A stretch of DNA of 64,000 nucleotides from an uncultured Shewanella sp. (GCF_947501665.1 NZ_CANMWS010000007.1:124001-188000), one strand, 5' to 3'. Counted from the first letter of the stretch, positions 1 through 9,219 are shown. Notes: generated by a model from the sequence alone, not told the origin. A program made the numbers and translations.

Positions 1-1
1 C

Positions 2-1045
2 GATAGCTTAGTGAGAAATATGCGCGAAATGATGGACAAAGTGCGTATTCAAGAGCGTCTCATCATGAAGCTCTGCGTTGAACAAGCCAAAATGCCGAAA
101 AAGAACTTCGTCAAAGGCTATACCAGTAACGAAAGCAGCATTGAATGGTTCAATGTTGAGCTTGCATCTGGTAAACCTTATGCCGAAGGGCTAAAAATGG
201 TTGAGTACGATGTGCAACGTAGCCGTGCGAAACTCGATGCCATTGAAAACGAAACTGGCCTTGCCATTGGTGCGATTAAAGATATTAATCGCCGTATGTC
301 AATTGGTGAGGCGAAAGCCCGCCGTGCCAAGAAAGAAATGGTTGAAGCCAACTTGCGTTTGGTGATCTCTATTGCCAAAAAGTACACCAACCGTGGTTTG
401 CAATTCTTAGATCTGATCCAAGAAGGTAATATTGGTCTAATGAAAGCGGTGGATAAATTCGAATACCGCCGTGGTTATAAGTTCTCAACCTATGCAACTT
501 GGTGGATCCGTCAGGCCATTACTCGTTCAATTGCCGATCAAGCGCGTACTATTCGTATTCCTGTTCATATGATTGAAACGATTAATAAGCTTAACCGTAT
601 TTCACGTCAAATGCTTCAGGAAATGGGTCGTGAGCCTTCGCCTGAAGAGTTAGCTGAACGCATGTTAATGCCGGAAGATAAGATCCGTAAAGTCCTTAAA
701 ATTGCCAAAGAGCCTATCTCAATGGAAACCCCCATTGGTGATGATGAAGACTCACACTTAGGTGATTTTATCGAAGACACGACGCTTGAACTACCATTAG
801 ACTCAGCCACTGGCGAAAGTTTAAAAAATGCCACGCACGAAGTCCTAGCAGGCCTAACAGCCCGTGAAGCAAAAGTCTTACGTATGCGTTTTGGTATCGA
901 TATGAATACCGATCATACGTTAGAAGAAGTGGGTAAGCAGTTTGATGTGACCCGTGAGCGTATTCGTCAAATTGAAGCAAAAGCGTTACGTAAATTGCGT
1001 CATCCTTCTCGCTCTGAAATCTTAAAATCATTCCTAGATGAATAA
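2..1045 (+). CDS. rpoD: RNA polymerase sigma factor RpoD (sigma-70), 5' end outside window
   Basis: This is the C-terminal part of the main housekeeping sigma factor, which directs RNA polymerase to -10/-35 promoters. The frame is open to the first bases of the window, so the gene starts upstream; roughly 345 of about 613 residues are present. The sequence holds the nearly invariant region 2 ([18 protein letters not shown], then the [10 protein letters not shown] melting segment), region 3 ([17 protein letters not shown]) and region 4 ending in a helix-turn-helix ([20 protein letters not shown]) and the usual C-terminus [16 protein letters not shown]. It is almost identical to the E. coli protein over regions 2-4. 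A strong hairpin follows 26 bases after the stop codon. The GTG at 11 is an internal codon, not the start. Confidence 0.98.
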   Translation, partial: DSLVRNMREMMDKVRIQERLIMKLCVEQAKMPKKNFVKGYTSNESSIEWFNVELASGKPYAEGLKMVEYDVQRSRAKLDAIENETGLAIGAIKDINRRMSIGEAKARRAKKEMVEANLRLVISIAKKYTNRGLQFLDLIQEGNIGLMKAVDKFEYRRGYKFSTYATWWIRQAITRSIADQARTIRIPVHMIETINKLNRISRQMLQEMGREPSPEELAERMLMPEDKIRKVLKIAKEPISMETPIGDDEDSHLGDFIEDTTLELPLDSATGESLKNATHEVLAGLTAREAKVLRMRFGIDMNTDHTLEEVGKQFDVTRERIRQIEAKALRKLRHPSRSEILKSFLDE

Positions 1046-1070
1046 TGCACTAACATTTTTCATCTAATGA

Positions 1071-1104
1071 TTAAAAAGCCCAACCTGCGTGTTGGGCTTT
1101 TTAA
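1071..1104. terminator. Bidirectional Rho-independent terminator between rpoD and the YdeP-like gene
   Basis: A 12-bp perfect stem AAAAAGCCCAAC / GTTGGGCTTTTT with a six-base loop. The A-run on one side and T-run on the other make it work in both directions, which suits the converging genes rpoD (plus) and the oxidoreductase (minus). Confidence 0.93.
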
Positions 1105-1122
1105 TCACTATAAACCAGTATA

Positions 1123-3438
1123 TTATTTTTCCACTTTCACATTAATCTGAGCAGAGTCCTTATCCACCAAAATCGCAATCGATTTATAAGTGGGCGTGTC
1201 ACTGAGTTCACCGACACTCTCTAATGGCACTAATGCATTGGCTTCAGGATAATAAGCAGCCACATTACCACGTGGAATGTCATATTCAATCACAGTAAAA
1301 CCAGAAAGTTGCCGAGTACTCTTATCTGGCCATAATGACGTTAATACTACTTTATCTAAATGTGCTAATCCTTGCTGTAACATATCTTTATCATTCATCA
1401 TGAGTACTTTTCGATGCCCATGAACACCTCTATATCTGTCTTCCATTCCATAAATCGTGGTATTGTACTGATCATGCGATCGCAGCGTTTGCAATATAAA
1501 CGTTGCCTGCTCTGTTAGCGCACTCGGATCAAATGCGATAATCGATTCTGGCAATGCATGAGCAATAAGCTGTGCTTTTTTTGATGGTGTTTGCCAATGA
1601 TATTCCGCCGCATGACTCCCTAAGTAGAACCCGCCTGGATACTGAATTTTTTCATTAAAACCTTTAAATTTAGGTAAAACCTCAGCCACTTTATGACGAA
1701 TAAGGCCATAATCATCAACAAAGTCTTGCCAATGGATCTCTTCTGAGCCTAATGTAGCCTGAGCTATTCCTGCAACAATCGCCACTTCTGAGCGCATATC
1801 CCCCCTATCACTGGGGACAACCCCTGATGATGCATGCACCATACTGAAGGAGTCTTCCACTGTAACTTTTTGGGGCCCTCCTGCTTGGATATCAATATCG
1901 GTACGGCCCAGACAAGGCAAGATTAACGCTTGCTTACCCGTTACCAAATGACTACGGTTTAGTTTTGTCGCTATATGTACTGTCAATTCACACTGGCTCA
2001 AAGCCTGCTCTGTTACTTGAGTATCAGGAGTGGCTACAGCAAAATTTCCCCCTAATCCAATGAAGACTTTACTTCGTTTTTCCAGCATGGCACGAATCGC
2101 TTGCACCGTATTATGGCCATGCTTTTGAGGGGGATTAAAATCAAAAACTTGACCCAACTTTTTTAAGAAATCAACAGAGGGCTTTTCATTAATCCCCATC
2201 GTCCTATCGCCTTGCACATTACTGTGTCCCCTAACAGGGCATAAACCGGAGCCATGTTTTCCTAACTGCCCACGTAACAATTGCATATTGACAATTTCAT
2301 GGATGGTTGCCACAGAATGTTTATGCTGGGTGATCCCCATTGCCCAAGTACAGATCACTCTCTTGCTATTGAGGTGTACTTTCGCCGCTTGCTCAATTTG
2401 AGCATAAGTCAATCCCGACTGCGCTTCTATTTTTTCCCAGCTTGTTGTCTCAACTTGTTGGATATAATTATTTAGCCCTTCACAATGTTGTGCTAAAAAT
2501 GCCTCATCAAATACTCCCGATTCATTTTTTTCTTTACGCTGCTTGTCAATAACAAGCATCACCTTCACCATGCCTCTAATAGCAGCCATATCGCCACCTA
2601 ATTTAGGTGTAAAATATAGGCTACTGATGTTAGTTGAGCTATTTTGTAACATTTCAACGGCATTTTGAGGACTGACAAAACGCTCTAACCCTCGCTCTTT
2701 TAGCGTATTGAAACTCACAACGCTGGCCCCTCGTCGAGCGGCCTTATACAAACTGTCTAACATCCTTGGATGGTTAGAACCTGGATTTTGTCCAAAAACG
2801 AAAATCGCATCAGCATATTCAAAGTCAATCAGTTGTATCGTGCCTTCTCCCACACCCAGAGCCTGTTTTAATGCAACACCACTGGCCTCATGACACATAT
2901 TGGAGCAATCCGCAAAATTATTGGTTCCAAATTTTCTGACAAACAACTGATATAAAAAAGCCGCTTCATTACTGGTTCTGCCTGAAGTATAAAACTCGGC
3001 TTGATCCGGCGACTCAAGCCGATTTAATTCTCCTGCAATCAATTCAAAAGCTTTATCCCAACTAATGGGAAAATAATGATCAGACTGGCCATCGTACGAT
3101 AATGGTTGATGTAATCGTCCCTGAGACTCTAAAAAATGCCCATTTTGTTTTTTGAGTTCACTCACCGTATGAGTTGCAAAAAAATCACTACTGACTCTTT
3201 TGCTGGTTGCCTCCCAGTTAACGGCTTTTGCCCCATTTTCACAAAATTTAAAATGCCCAACTTCATCGTCTTCTCCCCAAGCACAGCCAGGACAATCAAA
3301 ACCATCATCTTGATTCGTATTCAATAAGTTGCGAATATTTTTAGCAATATTTTCACTTTTAATAAGATGCTTAGCAGTGCTAGCAAGCGCCCCCCAACCT
3401 CCCGCAGCATTGTGATATTGCGTAATTTTCTTACTCAT
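1123..3438 (-). CDS. FdhF/YdeP family molybdopterin oxidoreductase
   Basis: A 771-residue protein of the bis-MGD molybdenum oxidoreductase superfamily, close in length and sequence to E. coli YdeP (759 aa), a formate-dehydrogenase-like protein linked to acid resistance whose substrate is not firmly known. Features shared with YdeP are the N-terminal AAGGWGA, the DCPGCAW cysteine pair (about residue 49-52), the FYTSGRTSNEAAFLYQ segment, DCSNMCHE, the RGHSNVQGDRT loop, HVATKLNRSH-like HIATKLNRSH, and the C-terminal molydopterin-dinucleotide-binding part with RSHDQYNTTIYGMEDRYRGV. There is no signal peptide, so it is cytoplasmic. The start has a good GGAG ribosome binding site 7 bases upstream. 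It lies 35 bases behind fdhD, whose product is needed to mature this kind of enzyme, so the two form an operon. Calling it a true formate dehydrogenase would go too far. Confidence 0.93.
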   Translation of the reverse strand: MSKKITQYHNAAGGWGALASTAKHLIKSENIAKNIRNLLNTNQDDGFDCPGCAWGEDDEVGHFKFCENGAKAVNWEATSKRVSSDFFATHTVSELKKQNGHFLESQGRLHQPLSYDGQSDHYFPISWDKAFELIAGELNRLESPDQAEFYTSGRTSNEAAFLYQLFVRKFGTNNFADCSNMCHEASGVALKQALGVGEGTIQLIDFEYADAIFVFGQNPGSNHPRMLDSLYKAARRGASVVSFNTLKERGLERFVSPQNAVEMLQNSSTNISSLYFTPKLGGDMAAIRGMVKVMLVIDKQRKEKNESGVFDEAFLAQHCEGLNNYIQQVETTSWEKIEAQSGLTYAQIEQAAKVHLNSKRVICTWAMGITQHKHSVATIHEIVNMQLLRGQLGKHGSGLCPVRGHSNVQGDRTMGINEKPSVDFLKKLGQVFDFNPPQKHGHNTVQAIRAMLEKRSKVFIGLGGNFAVATPDTQVTEQALSQCELTVHIATKLNRSHLVTGKQALILPCLGRTDIDIQAGGPQKVTVEDSFSMVHASSGVVPSDRGDMRSEVAIVAGIAQATLGSEEIHWQDFVDDYGLIRHKVAEVLPKFKGFNEKIQYPGGFYLGSHAAEYHWQTPSKKAQLIAHALPESIIAFDPSALTEQATFILQTLRSHDQYNTTIYGMEDRYRGVHGHRKVLMMNDKDMLQQGLAHLDKVVLTSLWPDKSTRQLSGFTVIEYDIPRGNVAAYYPEANALVPLESVGELSDTPTYKSIAILVDKDSAQINVKVEK

Positions 3439-3473
3439 AGCGACTCCTTAATCACTTCCACGAGACACATAAG

Positions 3474-4313
3474 CTATACACTGCGATGAAACACTCTAGC
3501 AGCTTCATTCTTTAGAATATGAATGAGGTTGATATTATATTTTTTTGCCCAAATAACCGCCAAAGAACTCGGCGCAGATAAACACACTAAGGTGCTCACT
3601 CCGTGTAACACAACCTTTTGAATTAACTCATAACTGCAACGACTTGTTACCACAATAAAGCCTGTTCCTACATCATATTGCCTCTTAGATATCCCCCCCA
3701 AGAGTTTATCCAGCGCATTATGCCTGCCCACATCTTCACGGCAGGCTAAAATCTCACCTGTATGTTTGACAAACAAAGCGGCATGTAATGCACCGGTCAC
3801 TTTTCCATGTTGCTGCCAAGGCCCAATCTTGTGATTGAGATCTTGTAGAGATCCAGCCTGCGGTAAAGGGGAGGCTAATAAAGGAGTGCGTTGTAACCAA
3901 AGCTGCTCTAAGGCTTCACGGCCACAAATACCACAACCTGTTCGCCCAGATAATTGCCGCCGCTTATTTTTCATCGCATTAAAAGCCCGCTCATTAATTG
4001 TAATGCTGGCTTCAATACCCAAATCAGTGTGTTGATATTCGATATCCTTGAGCTGCAAAGCATGGTCAATAACGGCTTCAGATAGTGAAAACCCTAAAAT
4101 AAAATCATCCAAATCATAGGGAGAAATCATCATAACCGCATAATTAATGCCGTTATAACTCAGCGATAAGGGCAACTCTGTCACCAATTGTACCTGCTGT
4201 GCTTCTGATGCAATTCCCTCCCGACTATCCATTAACTCAAATGGGAAAAGTCCATTTGATTGCCGCTCAAGATCTGTGTTTGACACAACCTCATTTGAAA
4301 AATCAGCCTTCAT
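3474..4313 (-). CDS. fdhD: Formate dehydrogenase accessory sulfurtransferase FdhD
   Basis: 279 residues. FdhD moves sulfur from a cysteine desulfurase to the molybdenum cofactor before it is inserted into formate-dehydrogenase-type enzymes. The signature GRTGCGICGREAL carries the CxxC pair that takes part in sulfur transfer; other family blocks are LPLSLSYNGINYAVMM near residue 50, the DDFILGFSLSEAVI helix, and RCSYELIQKVVLHGVSTLVCLSAPSSLAV close to the end. The gene is first in a two-gene operon with the YdeP-like oxidoreductase 35 bases downstream, which is its likely client. The upstream 300 bases (4314-4612) hold no gene; I see no clear FNR or other operator there. Confidence 0.95.
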   Translation of the reverse strand: MKADFSNEVVSNTDLERQSNGLFPFELMDSREGIASEAQQVQLVTELPLSLSYNGINYAVMMISPYDLDDFILGFSLSEAVIDHALQLKDIEYQHTDLGIEASITINERAFNAMKNKRRQLSGRTGCGICGREALEQLWLQRTPLLASPLPQAGSLQDLNHKIGPWQQHGKVTGALHAALFVKHTGEILACREDVGRHNALDKLLGGISKRQYDVGTGFIVVTSRCSYELIQKVVLHGVSTLVCLSAPSSLAVIWAKKYNINLIHILKNEAARVFHRSV

Positions 4314-4612
4314 GCTTTCAACTCATGTCATCAACACATGCTGTCTGCTACCTGCGAGCATAAAGCATGCTTAAAGTCTCTTATAAACATAATAGGTTAA
4401 ATATTCTTCTTAAGATACTTACCGTACACAGCTTTTACTTCCTCCCACCTTTAAACTAAAGATCCACCATTAACCTGTCATACTGATGTCACAATCCACT
4501 CAATGTTATCAACATCATGGTAAAAAATAGCATCTCCCAGTAAAAAACCACTCGGAATTGATTAACAGATAAGCACTTGAATCAAATATGGCATTTTCTA
4601 TTAAAATCGGAG

Positions 4613-4641
4613 GTGACAAGCGTAATTAAAGCTCGTATACT
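4613..4641 (+). promoter_or_regulatory. Sigma-70 promoter of the tRNA gene
   Basis: A GTGACA -35 box (4613-4618), a 17-base spacer and a TATACT -10 box (4636-4641), placing transcription start about 30 bases before the tRNA. Confidence 0.8.
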
Positions 4642-4677
4642 CTGTCTCGCTTTCGGTAATGACGATTACCTTAAGTC

Positions 4678-4754
4678 GGCCCCTTAGCTCAGTTGGTTAG
4701 AGCACACGACTCATAATCGTTAGGTCCACAGTTCGAGTCTGTGAGGGGCCACCA
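4678..4754 (+). tRNA. ileX: tRNA-Ile2 (anticodon CAU, lysidine type)
   Basis: A 77-base tRNA with CCA encoded. The acceptor stem GGCCCCT pairs with AGGGGCC, the D arm is AGCTCAGTTGGTTAGAGC, the anticodon loop is CTCATAA (anticodon CAT) and the T arm carries GTTCGAGTC. It is nearly identical to E. coli ileX (GGCCCCTTAGCTCAG, stem CGACTCATAATCG), not to initiator or elongator tRNA-Met. Charging as isoleucine tRNA requires TilS to convert C34 to lysidine, after which it reads AUA codons. It is a single gene with its own promoter and terminator. Confidence 0.93.
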
Positions 4755-4764
4755 AATTTTGATG

Positions 4765-4798
4765 ACGCGCAATAAGTTTATACTTATTGCGCGTTTTT
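4765..4798 (+). terminator. Rho-independent terminator of tRNA-Ile2
   Basis: A 13-bp perfect stem (4765-4777 with 4782-4794, GC-rich base ACGCGC/GCGCGT), a TTAT loop and a T5 run just after. Confidence 0.93.
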
Positions 4799-4882
4799 CG
4801 TTTTAATGCCCAAGATAAAATCAAACACTTTTCTCCACCCCAATCTCCCCCTGACAAATAAAGCTCACTAATTACCTAAGTT

Positions 4883-5508
4883 ATACCAATCTAAGTCAAT
4901 GATCAGTTCAGAGCCATTAAGGCTTTTCGATTCAAGGCACATTGATGCAGGAAGGGTCATTTCCTTTCAAATTAATGTAACACAGAAGTAAAATGGCTGA
5001 GTGACTCACTCTGTGTGAGTTTAAAAATACGTTATGCTGCGTTGTCTGTTTTCGATATACGCCCCATGGATGGAGAAGCTAGAGCGGCGTTTGAATCCAA
5101 GCCGACGACGCCATGGTCGTTCATTCATCCCTGTGAACACGACATTTGTTCATCCGTAAACATCAGATGGAGAAGCTAGAGCAACGTCTGGAACCCAAGC
5201 CGACGACGCCATGGTCGTTCATTCATATCCCTGTGAACACGACATTTGTTCATCCGTAAACATCAGATGGAGAAGCTAGAGAGATGTCTGGAACCTAAGC
5301 CGACGACGCCATGGATGGAGAAGCTAGAGCGATGTCTGGAACCCAAGTCGACGACGCCATGGCCGGTCATTCACATCCATATGAACACGGCATTTGTTCA
5401 TCCGTAAACATCAGATGGTGGGATTGTCTGTTAATGCAGGAGCGATTAAACGACCTTGCCTACCGCATTTTTAATTCCCGCTGAATGCTCACTTACTTAG
5501 ATTGGTAT
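4883..5508. repeat. 626-bp non-coding element with 14-bp terminal inverted repeats and internal tandem units
   Basis: The ends are perfect inverted repeats, ATACCAATCTAAGT at 4883-4896 and its complement at 5495-5508. Inside, four units start with GATGGAGAAGCTAGAG: 5069-5165 (97 bp), 5166-5265 (100 bp), 5266-5313 (48 bp, right half missing) and 5314-5413 (100 bp). Each holds GACGACGCCATGG followed by a stretch ending CATCCGTAAACATCA. No open reading frame of note is present and there is no transposase, so it resembles a miniature inverted-repeat element that has expanded by internal duplication. The right end is repeated in inverse orientation at 44848-45006. Confidence 0.85.
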
Positions 5509-5865
5509 TATTTAAAAGACTCCATATTCAAATGATTTAATAACCATTACATTAATTTTACTTTACTTTGTTAAATTAAAAACTATATGTTAAATAACAG
5601 TAGTATAGTAAATTTCATGAACAATTATTTTATTCTACCTATTTCCATAATTTATAAAAATGAATAATTTTTTAATAAAGAAAACAGTTGAAAACAAATT
5701 AAAGCATTTAAAATCAACAATTTAATGAGCTGCTTTTTATATATCCTATCCTTGACAACCTGGTCTAACCAGATTATTAAATAGCAAGGTTATTTCTTTT
5801 AGTCCTCTTTCCCTCAACAGCGTATTATTTTTGCAATACTTCAATTCTTTATAATTAAGGTTTTT
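5509..5865. other. AT-rich intergenic stretch upstream of the 490-residue gene
   Basis: About 357 bases of very AT-rich sequence with many T and A runs. It must hold the promoter of the next gene, but no clear consensus promoter or operator stands out; the TTGACA-like TTGACAA near 5753 is the best -35 candidate. Confidence 0.5.
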
Positions 5866-7338
5866 ATGAACAGTATCGCTGTGTCAAGTACACGATTCTT
5901 AGATTGTGTAAATCCAACGGATCCCAAACAAACTCCCGTTAAGTTTGAACTACTATTTTCAGATAAAAATATCAATGAACAACAATTTAATCAATTTAAA
6001 TTAGATGATACTTTTGGTGCATTGAAGCACTTTGCCTTCAATAATGATCAAGAGTCTATCGACATTCTTTGTAATTTAACGGTAAGAAAGGACTATATTG
6101 GTCATAAAGCCAATGAGTTATTATTAGAGCTGGCTCAAAAATCTGAACCAGGCAGTTTTCGAGAAGAGCAACTGAAACACTCCTGCAAAACCTTTCATCA
6201 ATTATGCCTCAAAAATGAAAATCATGGCCATAAACCTTTACTCACTGATTTATCAACAGACATGCTACGCCTTCTTATTGATATCAAGCTCAACGCTGAA
6301 GAAACAGATCACGTGAGTAATGAAGTTCAATTTTTAATGCACTTAGTGAATAAAAAAGAAAACCCAACTGCTTTTCCTTCTTCAAAAATCAAGCTCACTG
6401 ATGAGTTAATGGAGCGAAATATTCAGCAGTCATTAAAAGAAGTCAGAACACAATCCGATGCAAACCCTCAATTACCATTTGGGCAAGGAGTACAATTACA
6501 AGCTCGACTTAAACTTGTTGAACCTCCAATTGCGAAGCCCATTTCAGCACTTCCAAGTCATATTCAACCTGCACAAGAGAGGGATCCTCAAGCCATTCAG
6601 CTGGCAGAGACAAAGTTATTTGATTATCAACCCGAATTAAAAGGTCATATTCAAATTTTAAACACAGAAATAAATCCGGGTAATTGTCATAAATATGCCT
6701 TAGGTTGCGAGTTTGATGACAGTCAGGGAAACAATGTATTTGACATAATCAGCAGTAAAGATGTTCTATATGATGAATATCTGCATTTACATGACCAAGA
6801 TCCTAATGTAAAAATCGCAGTCTTTTATCAAGATGACCAAATTGCCCACACTGCCCGTTATAATGCTCAAATTGATGCTTATGTGCATACGTTCCCAAAT
6901 CACGCCTTGTTTAGCTGTGAGCCAGAAACACTAAAAGAGATCAATCAATACGACAAAGTTGAAATTCTCTCACCCGATAATGCCAATCAATATCAAGCTT
7001 ACTTGGATGAAATAGCTGCACAACAAAAATTAGCAGATCAAGAACGTGCTGCTCGAGTCAATGATGAAAACATCCTTGATGTCATTGAAAAGAACTTAAT
7101 TTATGTTCAAGGATTAGACGTTTGGGAGCTACGAGATGCAGATAAAACAGAAATCGATGACTTTAATGGTATTGATGAAAATAAATTTAAACTTGTTAAG
7201 ATATTAAGGGAAGTAGAAAAGGTAGCAAAAGAGGTACATGGCAATAACTACGAATTTGAGGGTATCAAAGCGTTATTTCTTTCAAAAATAGAACAAGCAG
7301 GTGTAGACATAAACCTAGGGCACGAATCGAACTTTTAA
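5866..7338 (+). CDS. Protein of unknown function, possible papain-like fold in C-terminal half
   Basis: I do not recognise this 490-residue protein. It has no signal peptide or membrane segment, is charged and rich in Lys, Asn and Gln, and is AT-rich compared with its neighbours. Residues 1-165 look helical; about 195-245 is a Pro/Gln-rich linker. Residues 262-350 carry a Cys-His pair: PGNCHKYALG with Cys274, then a predicted strand KIAVFYQDD and IAHTARYN with His328. An NC-x-x-x-ALG followed by a strand and H-[ST]-A-R is the layout of several papain-like (NlpC/P60, CHAP, transglutaminase-like) folds, so an enzyme of that kind is possible. A short coiled-coil-like stretch (about 375-400) and a helical tail end the protein. 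The ribosome binding site TAAGG is modest. It stands alone between a repeat element and umuC on the other strand. The function is unknown; the fold idea is inference only. Confidence 0.75.
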   Translation: MNSIAVSSTRFLDCVNPTDPKQTPVKFELLFSDKNINEQQFNQFKLDDTFGALKHFAFNNDQESIDILCNLTVRKDYIGHKANELLLELAQKSEPGSFREEQLKHSCKTFHQLCLKNENHGHKPLLTDLSTDMLRLLIDIKLNAEETDHVSNEVQFLMHLVNKKENPTAFPSSKIKLTDELMERNIQQSLKEVRTQSDANPQLPFGQGVQLQARLKLVEPPIAKPISALPSHIQPAQERDPQAIQLAETKLFDYQPELKGHIQILNTEINPGNCHKYALGCEFDDSQGNNVFDIISSKDVLYDEYLHLHDQDPNVKIAVFYQDDQIAHTARYNAQIDAYVHTFPNHALFSCEPETLKEINQYDKVEILSPDNANQYQAYLDEIAAQQKLADQERAARVNDENILDVIEKNLIYVQGLDVWELRDADKTEIDDFNGIDENKFKLVKILREVEKVAKEVHGNNYEFEGIKALFLSKIEQAGVDINLGHESNF

Positions 7339-7368
7339 TTAACCACAACCCCTTTTAAATTAACTTAA

Positions 7369-7403
7369 ATTCTTTCTACTGTCTCTCTGTCAGTAGAAAG
7401 AAT
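7369..7403. terminator. Hairpin between converging genes
   Basis: A 13-bp perfect inverted repeat (ATTCTTTCTACTG at 7369-7381 with its complement at 7391-7403) and a nine-base loop, lying between the converging 490-residue gene and umuC. There is no clean T run on the plus side, so termination strength is uncertain. Confidence 0.5.
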
Positions 7404-7465
7404 TGACGCTAAAGATCTTCTATCCCCTCCTTCAACATAGTGTCTTCAATATCATACTAAACGTC

Positions 7466-8767
7466 TTAGCAGTTAATCTTAGGTAAACAATGCCACTGTG
7501 TTGTGTATTGTGGGGTTAAATAGGTGCGGCGCATGGTCCAATCGGCTCGTGATTTAGATGTACCTTCAGCGGCCACAAATACGGTTCCGCGACCAAAGCG
7601 TCGATTAAGCTTATCGTAAACAGGCATCAGATTTGGGTGTTCAAGCAGGGGCGAGAACATATCTAACTGCTGGTGATGACAACTCACCAAATCCATAAGC
7701 CCCACGCCCACTTTATAGTAACGTATACCTTTATGGTATAAACGCGATACAAGCTGTTTTACTGCCCTGCAAAGCTCCAAACTTGAACTGACGGGTCGCT
7801 CAAAGGTATGCAAGACCTTGAAAGCACGAGCATGGGTGTCGTGGGGAGAGCTCATAGCAAATAACAATAATTGCAAACAGCCCGATTGCTGTTGGCGCAT
7901 TTTTACCGCCGCAATATCGACATGTAAACACAAGGCTTGACACAAAGCCTCTTTATTATCAGTCATACGCTCCCCTAAGCTGCGAGTTGAAAAAATTTGC
8001 TTTTTATCAACATGTACTCGATCCCATTCTTTAACGGGTTCACCATTGAGCTCAGCAATGGTACGACTCACTTCGATATTAAAGCCATGACCCAAATTTT
8101 TAGATGACGATTTATAAGTTAGCTCATATGGCAGACCTGATAAATCATAGGCTGAATGTACGTTCAAACGGGCTAGTTTTTTCATCAATTTTCGGCCTAC
8201 CCCCCACACATCTCCCACAGACACTCGCCTGAGCATATCAAGCCGTTTGCCCTCAGTATCAATCACACACACACCTTGATACTCAGGCACCGTCTTGGCA
8301 ATATGAGCCGCCAATTTTGCTAATGTTAATGTGGCTCCCATGCCCACAGACACAGGTAAACGTGCCTCTTTCCATACTGCGCGGCGAATACGCTGACCGA
8401 TATCCATAAATGCTACGCTACCTCCTTCTCCCGCAGCGGCGCCCTTAAAAGACAGAAAGCTCTCATCGATAGAATAAATATATTGCTCAGGTGCAAAACG
8501 GCCAATGATTTGCATCATTTTCATGGACAAATCACCGTACAGCGCATAATTTGACGAGAGTGCTATCACCCCGCGTTTTTCACATAAGGCTTTTACCTGA
8601 AAATAAGGCACAAACTTTTTTACGCCTAATGCTTTTGCTTGTCTATTGGCTGCCACAATACAGCCATCATTATTAGATAACACCACCAGCGGCTTACCCC
8701 GCCAATCAGGGCGAAACACTTGCTCTGCACTGCAATAAAAACTATTGGCATCCACTAAGGCAAACAT
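7466..8767 (-). CDS. umuC: Y-family DNA polymerase V catalytic subunit UmuC
   Basis: 433 residues, the usual length for UmuC, the translesion polymerase subunit active with cleaved UmuD and RecA after DNA damage. The metal-binding acidic residues are in place: Asp6 in MFALVDANSFY and Asp101-Glu102 in IYSIDESFLSF. Also seen are the CIVAANRQAKALGVKK finger segment, the helix-hairpin-helix region GDVWGVGRKLMKKLARL near residue 190, and a likely beta-clamp-binding peptide QLDMF near residue 370. It lies 32 bases behind umuD and shares its LexA-controlled promoter. Chromosomal or plasmid-type homologues (SamB, RumB, MucB) are equally close by eye. Confidence 0.96.
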   Translation of the reverse strand: MFALVDANSFYCSAEQVFRPDWRGKPLVVLSNNDGCIVAANRQAKALGVKKFVPYFQVKALCEKRGVIALSSNYALYGDLSMKMMQIIGRFAPEQYIYSIDESFLSFKGAAAGEGGSVAFMDIGQRIRRAVWKEARLPVSVGMGATLTLAKLAAHIAKTVPEYQGVCVIDTEGKRLDMLRRVSVGDVWGVGRKLMKKLARLNVHSAYDLSGLPYELTYKSSSKNLGHGFNIEVSRTIAELNGEPVKEWDRVHVDKKQIFSTRSLGERMTDNKEALCQALCLHVDIAAVKMRQQQSGCLQLLLFAMSSPHDTHARAFKVLHTFERPVSSSLELCRAVKQLVSRLYHKGIRYYKVGVGLMDLVSCHHQQLDMFSPLLEHPNLMPVYDKLNRRFGRGTVFVAAEGTSKSRADWTMRRTYLTPQYTTQWHCLPKINC

Positions 8768-8799
8768 GTCTTATTACCTTGTTTCATCGCTACTTTCTC

Positions 8800-9219
8800 T
8801 CATTGCGCTACAGAACACGCTAAAACGGGACTAGGACGATGGCAACGTACCGAACGTATTACCACGCCTTCAATACTAAATTGATCATACTCATTGACAC
8901 TAACGGCTTGATACTCACAATGAGATGACAGGAGAAGTTTTTGGTGCACATCCAATTGCTTGCACACAAACTCACCATTTAAATTTGCCACGATGACATC
9001 AAATTGATTGACTTTGACATACCTATCCACAATCAAGATGTCGTTATCAAATATACCTAACCCTTCCATAGAGTTCCCTCTGGCAAAACCGAGAAATGTC
9101 GCACTGGGATGCTCAATAAGCAGTTCATCTAAACTCAAAGGGAGCTGTAAATACTCCGCTGCAGGACTTTCAAATCCGTTAATTCCCGCTGCGATATAAA
9201 TTGGGATCACTTTTATCAT
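8800..9219 (-). CDS. umuD: UmuD-like LexA-family self-cleaving protein
   Basis: 139 residues of the S24 peptidase (LexA/UmuD) family. In E. coli, UmuD cuts off its own N-terminal arm on the RecA filament to form UmuD', the active partner of UmuC. The Ser-Lys dyad is present: Ser50 in ARGNSMEG and Lys87 in GEFVCKQLD. The block GFESPAAEYLQLPLSLDELLIEHPSAT matches the E. coli segment that follows the cleavage site (CGFPSPAADY). Here the residue at the cut position is Asn14 before Gly15, not Cys or Ala, and the arm is about ten residues shorter than in E. coli. GAGG 8 bases before the ATG supports the start. The gene leads the umuDC operon and has a LexA box upstream. Confidence 0.94.
   Translation of the reverse strand: MIKVIPIYIAAGINGFESPAAEYLQLPLSLDELLIEHPSATFLGFARGNSMEGLGIFDNDILIVDRYVKVNQFDVIVANLNGEFVCKQLDVHQKLLLSSHCEYQAVSVNEYDQFSIEGVVIRSVRCHRPSPVLACSVAQ

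Noticed and set aside
4678..4754. tRNA-Met, from the CAT anticodon
   Set aside because: The body sequence matches the tRNA-Ile2 (ileX) type and not elongator or initiator tRNA-Met.
5069..5413. Regularly repeated units that could be a CRISPR array
   Set aside because: The units are about 100 bases and nearly identical along their whole length, with no short repeat plus unique spacer pattern, and no cas genes are near.
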